A DNA stretch of 64,000 nt, taken from NCBI GenBank assembly GCA_944990035.1, contig CALYLX010000016.1, positions 1 through 64,000 of the forward strand, read 5' to 3'. The position numbers and the translations under genes are program-made. This document shows, in pieces, positions 63,734 through 64,000 of the stretch. The notes beneath the pieces are model-generated. The model was not told where the DNA came from, ran no database searches, and saw only the letters and a program-made list of their open reading frames with translations. Source of the DNA: Clitopilus passeckerianus. Taxonomy: Eukaryota > Basidiomycota > Agaricomycetes > Agaricales > Entolomataceae. The first letter of the stretch is position 1; the number at the start of each line of letters is the position of its first letter.

Positions 63734-64000
63734 ATGAAGTTGAACCACGACATCCTTACCCAAGTCGTACAGATGCTGCTGGAGATTCTGGAGGAGGGGA
63801 GCATCAGTGACGGCGAATACATCTCAGCTCTGGTATCCTGCAATGCGAGCTGTAGGACACTTCGTACGCCTGCTCAGAAGCTCCTGTTCGGCGAGATCCT
63901 ATTTCGGTTCACTCCTAAGGACTGTGCGAAGCTATACAAGTTCAAGCATTTACTCGATTCATATCCCTGTATCAAATCACTTACGAAATACCTACACGTC
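63734..64000 (+). CDS. F-box-like protein, truncated by window end
   Basis: It starts MKLNHDILTQVVQMLLEILE, then a short insert (EEGSISDGEYI), SALVSCNASCRTLRTPAQKL and LFGEILFRF. This is the same N-terminal F-box-like layout as at 55200-56391 (NDDIL...ACNAS...PCQKRMF). The frame is open to the last base, so the gene continues beyond the window. No break is seen in the visible 89 codons. Confidence 0.65.
   Translation, partial: MKLNHDILTQVVQMLLEILEEGSISDGEYISALVSCNASCRTLRTPAQKLLFGEILFRFTPKDCAKLYKFKHLLDSYPCIKSLTKYLHV

Overview
The window is a chromosome end from a filamentous basidiomycete, most likely an Agaricomycete. It begins with untrimmed Oxford Nanopore adapter and barcode sequence (1-66), followed by about 22 copies of a CCCTAAA telomere repeat (67-219). 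Genes are intron-dense, with GT-AG introns mostly of 48-60 nt. The accessory families seen (NACHT, BTB, Crinkler-like, F-box, DUF6534, P450) are ones commonly expanded in Agaricomycetes. I did not try to name the genus. The 7-bp repeat is the plant type, not the TTAGGG usual in fungi.

Layout. 220-6182: gene-free subtelomere, whose first part (609-1447) carries a run of eight unrelated near-perfect stem-loops plus a G-quadruplex motif. 6183-19573: housekeeping block with CCT3 (chaperonin gamma), a tetraspanin, an ISWI chromatin remodeller and a nitrate reductase with a long acidic N-terminal extension. 20188-27330: accessory island with a BTB-domain relic, a Crinkler/CR-type relic, an intact PUA/ASCH-like gene and a NACHT relic. 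27591-29365: eIF3e. 29556-33670: a 4.1-kb segment bounded by diverged inverted repeats of about 270-290 bp. It holds a PIF1-type helicase fragment with a retropepsin-like N-terminus and an unknown gene only 8 nt downstream. 34649-36170: a medium-chain NADP reductase. 36508-38897: two tandem small secreted protein paralogues.

40279-51911: membrane-protein and globin neighbourhood. It holds a disrupted polytopic membrane gene, a protoglobin without a tail, two DUF6534 membrane genes and a second protoglobin with a C-terminal membrane anchor, transcribed outward. 52080-57785 and 63734-64000: five F-box/LRR family copies, three of them broken, interleaved with short hairpins and GCAC-rich repeats. 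58058-60703: a cytochrome P450. 62234-62991: SDH4, the complex II membrane anchor.

Housekeeping genes (CCT3, ISWI, eIF3e, SDH4) read cleanly through every exon, whereas BTB, Crinkler-like, NACHT and several F-box copies carry frameshifts or stops. That contrast suggests real decay of accessory genes rather than uniform long-read indel error, although raw reads are needed to prove it. The best candidates for something undescribed are the subtelomeric hairpin array (with a smaller analogue at 52836-52992), the inverted-repeat element with its helicase/unknown gene pair, and the tailed and tailless protoglobin pair beside DUF6534 genes. Protein statements rest on motif recognition from reading the sequence; no database search was run.
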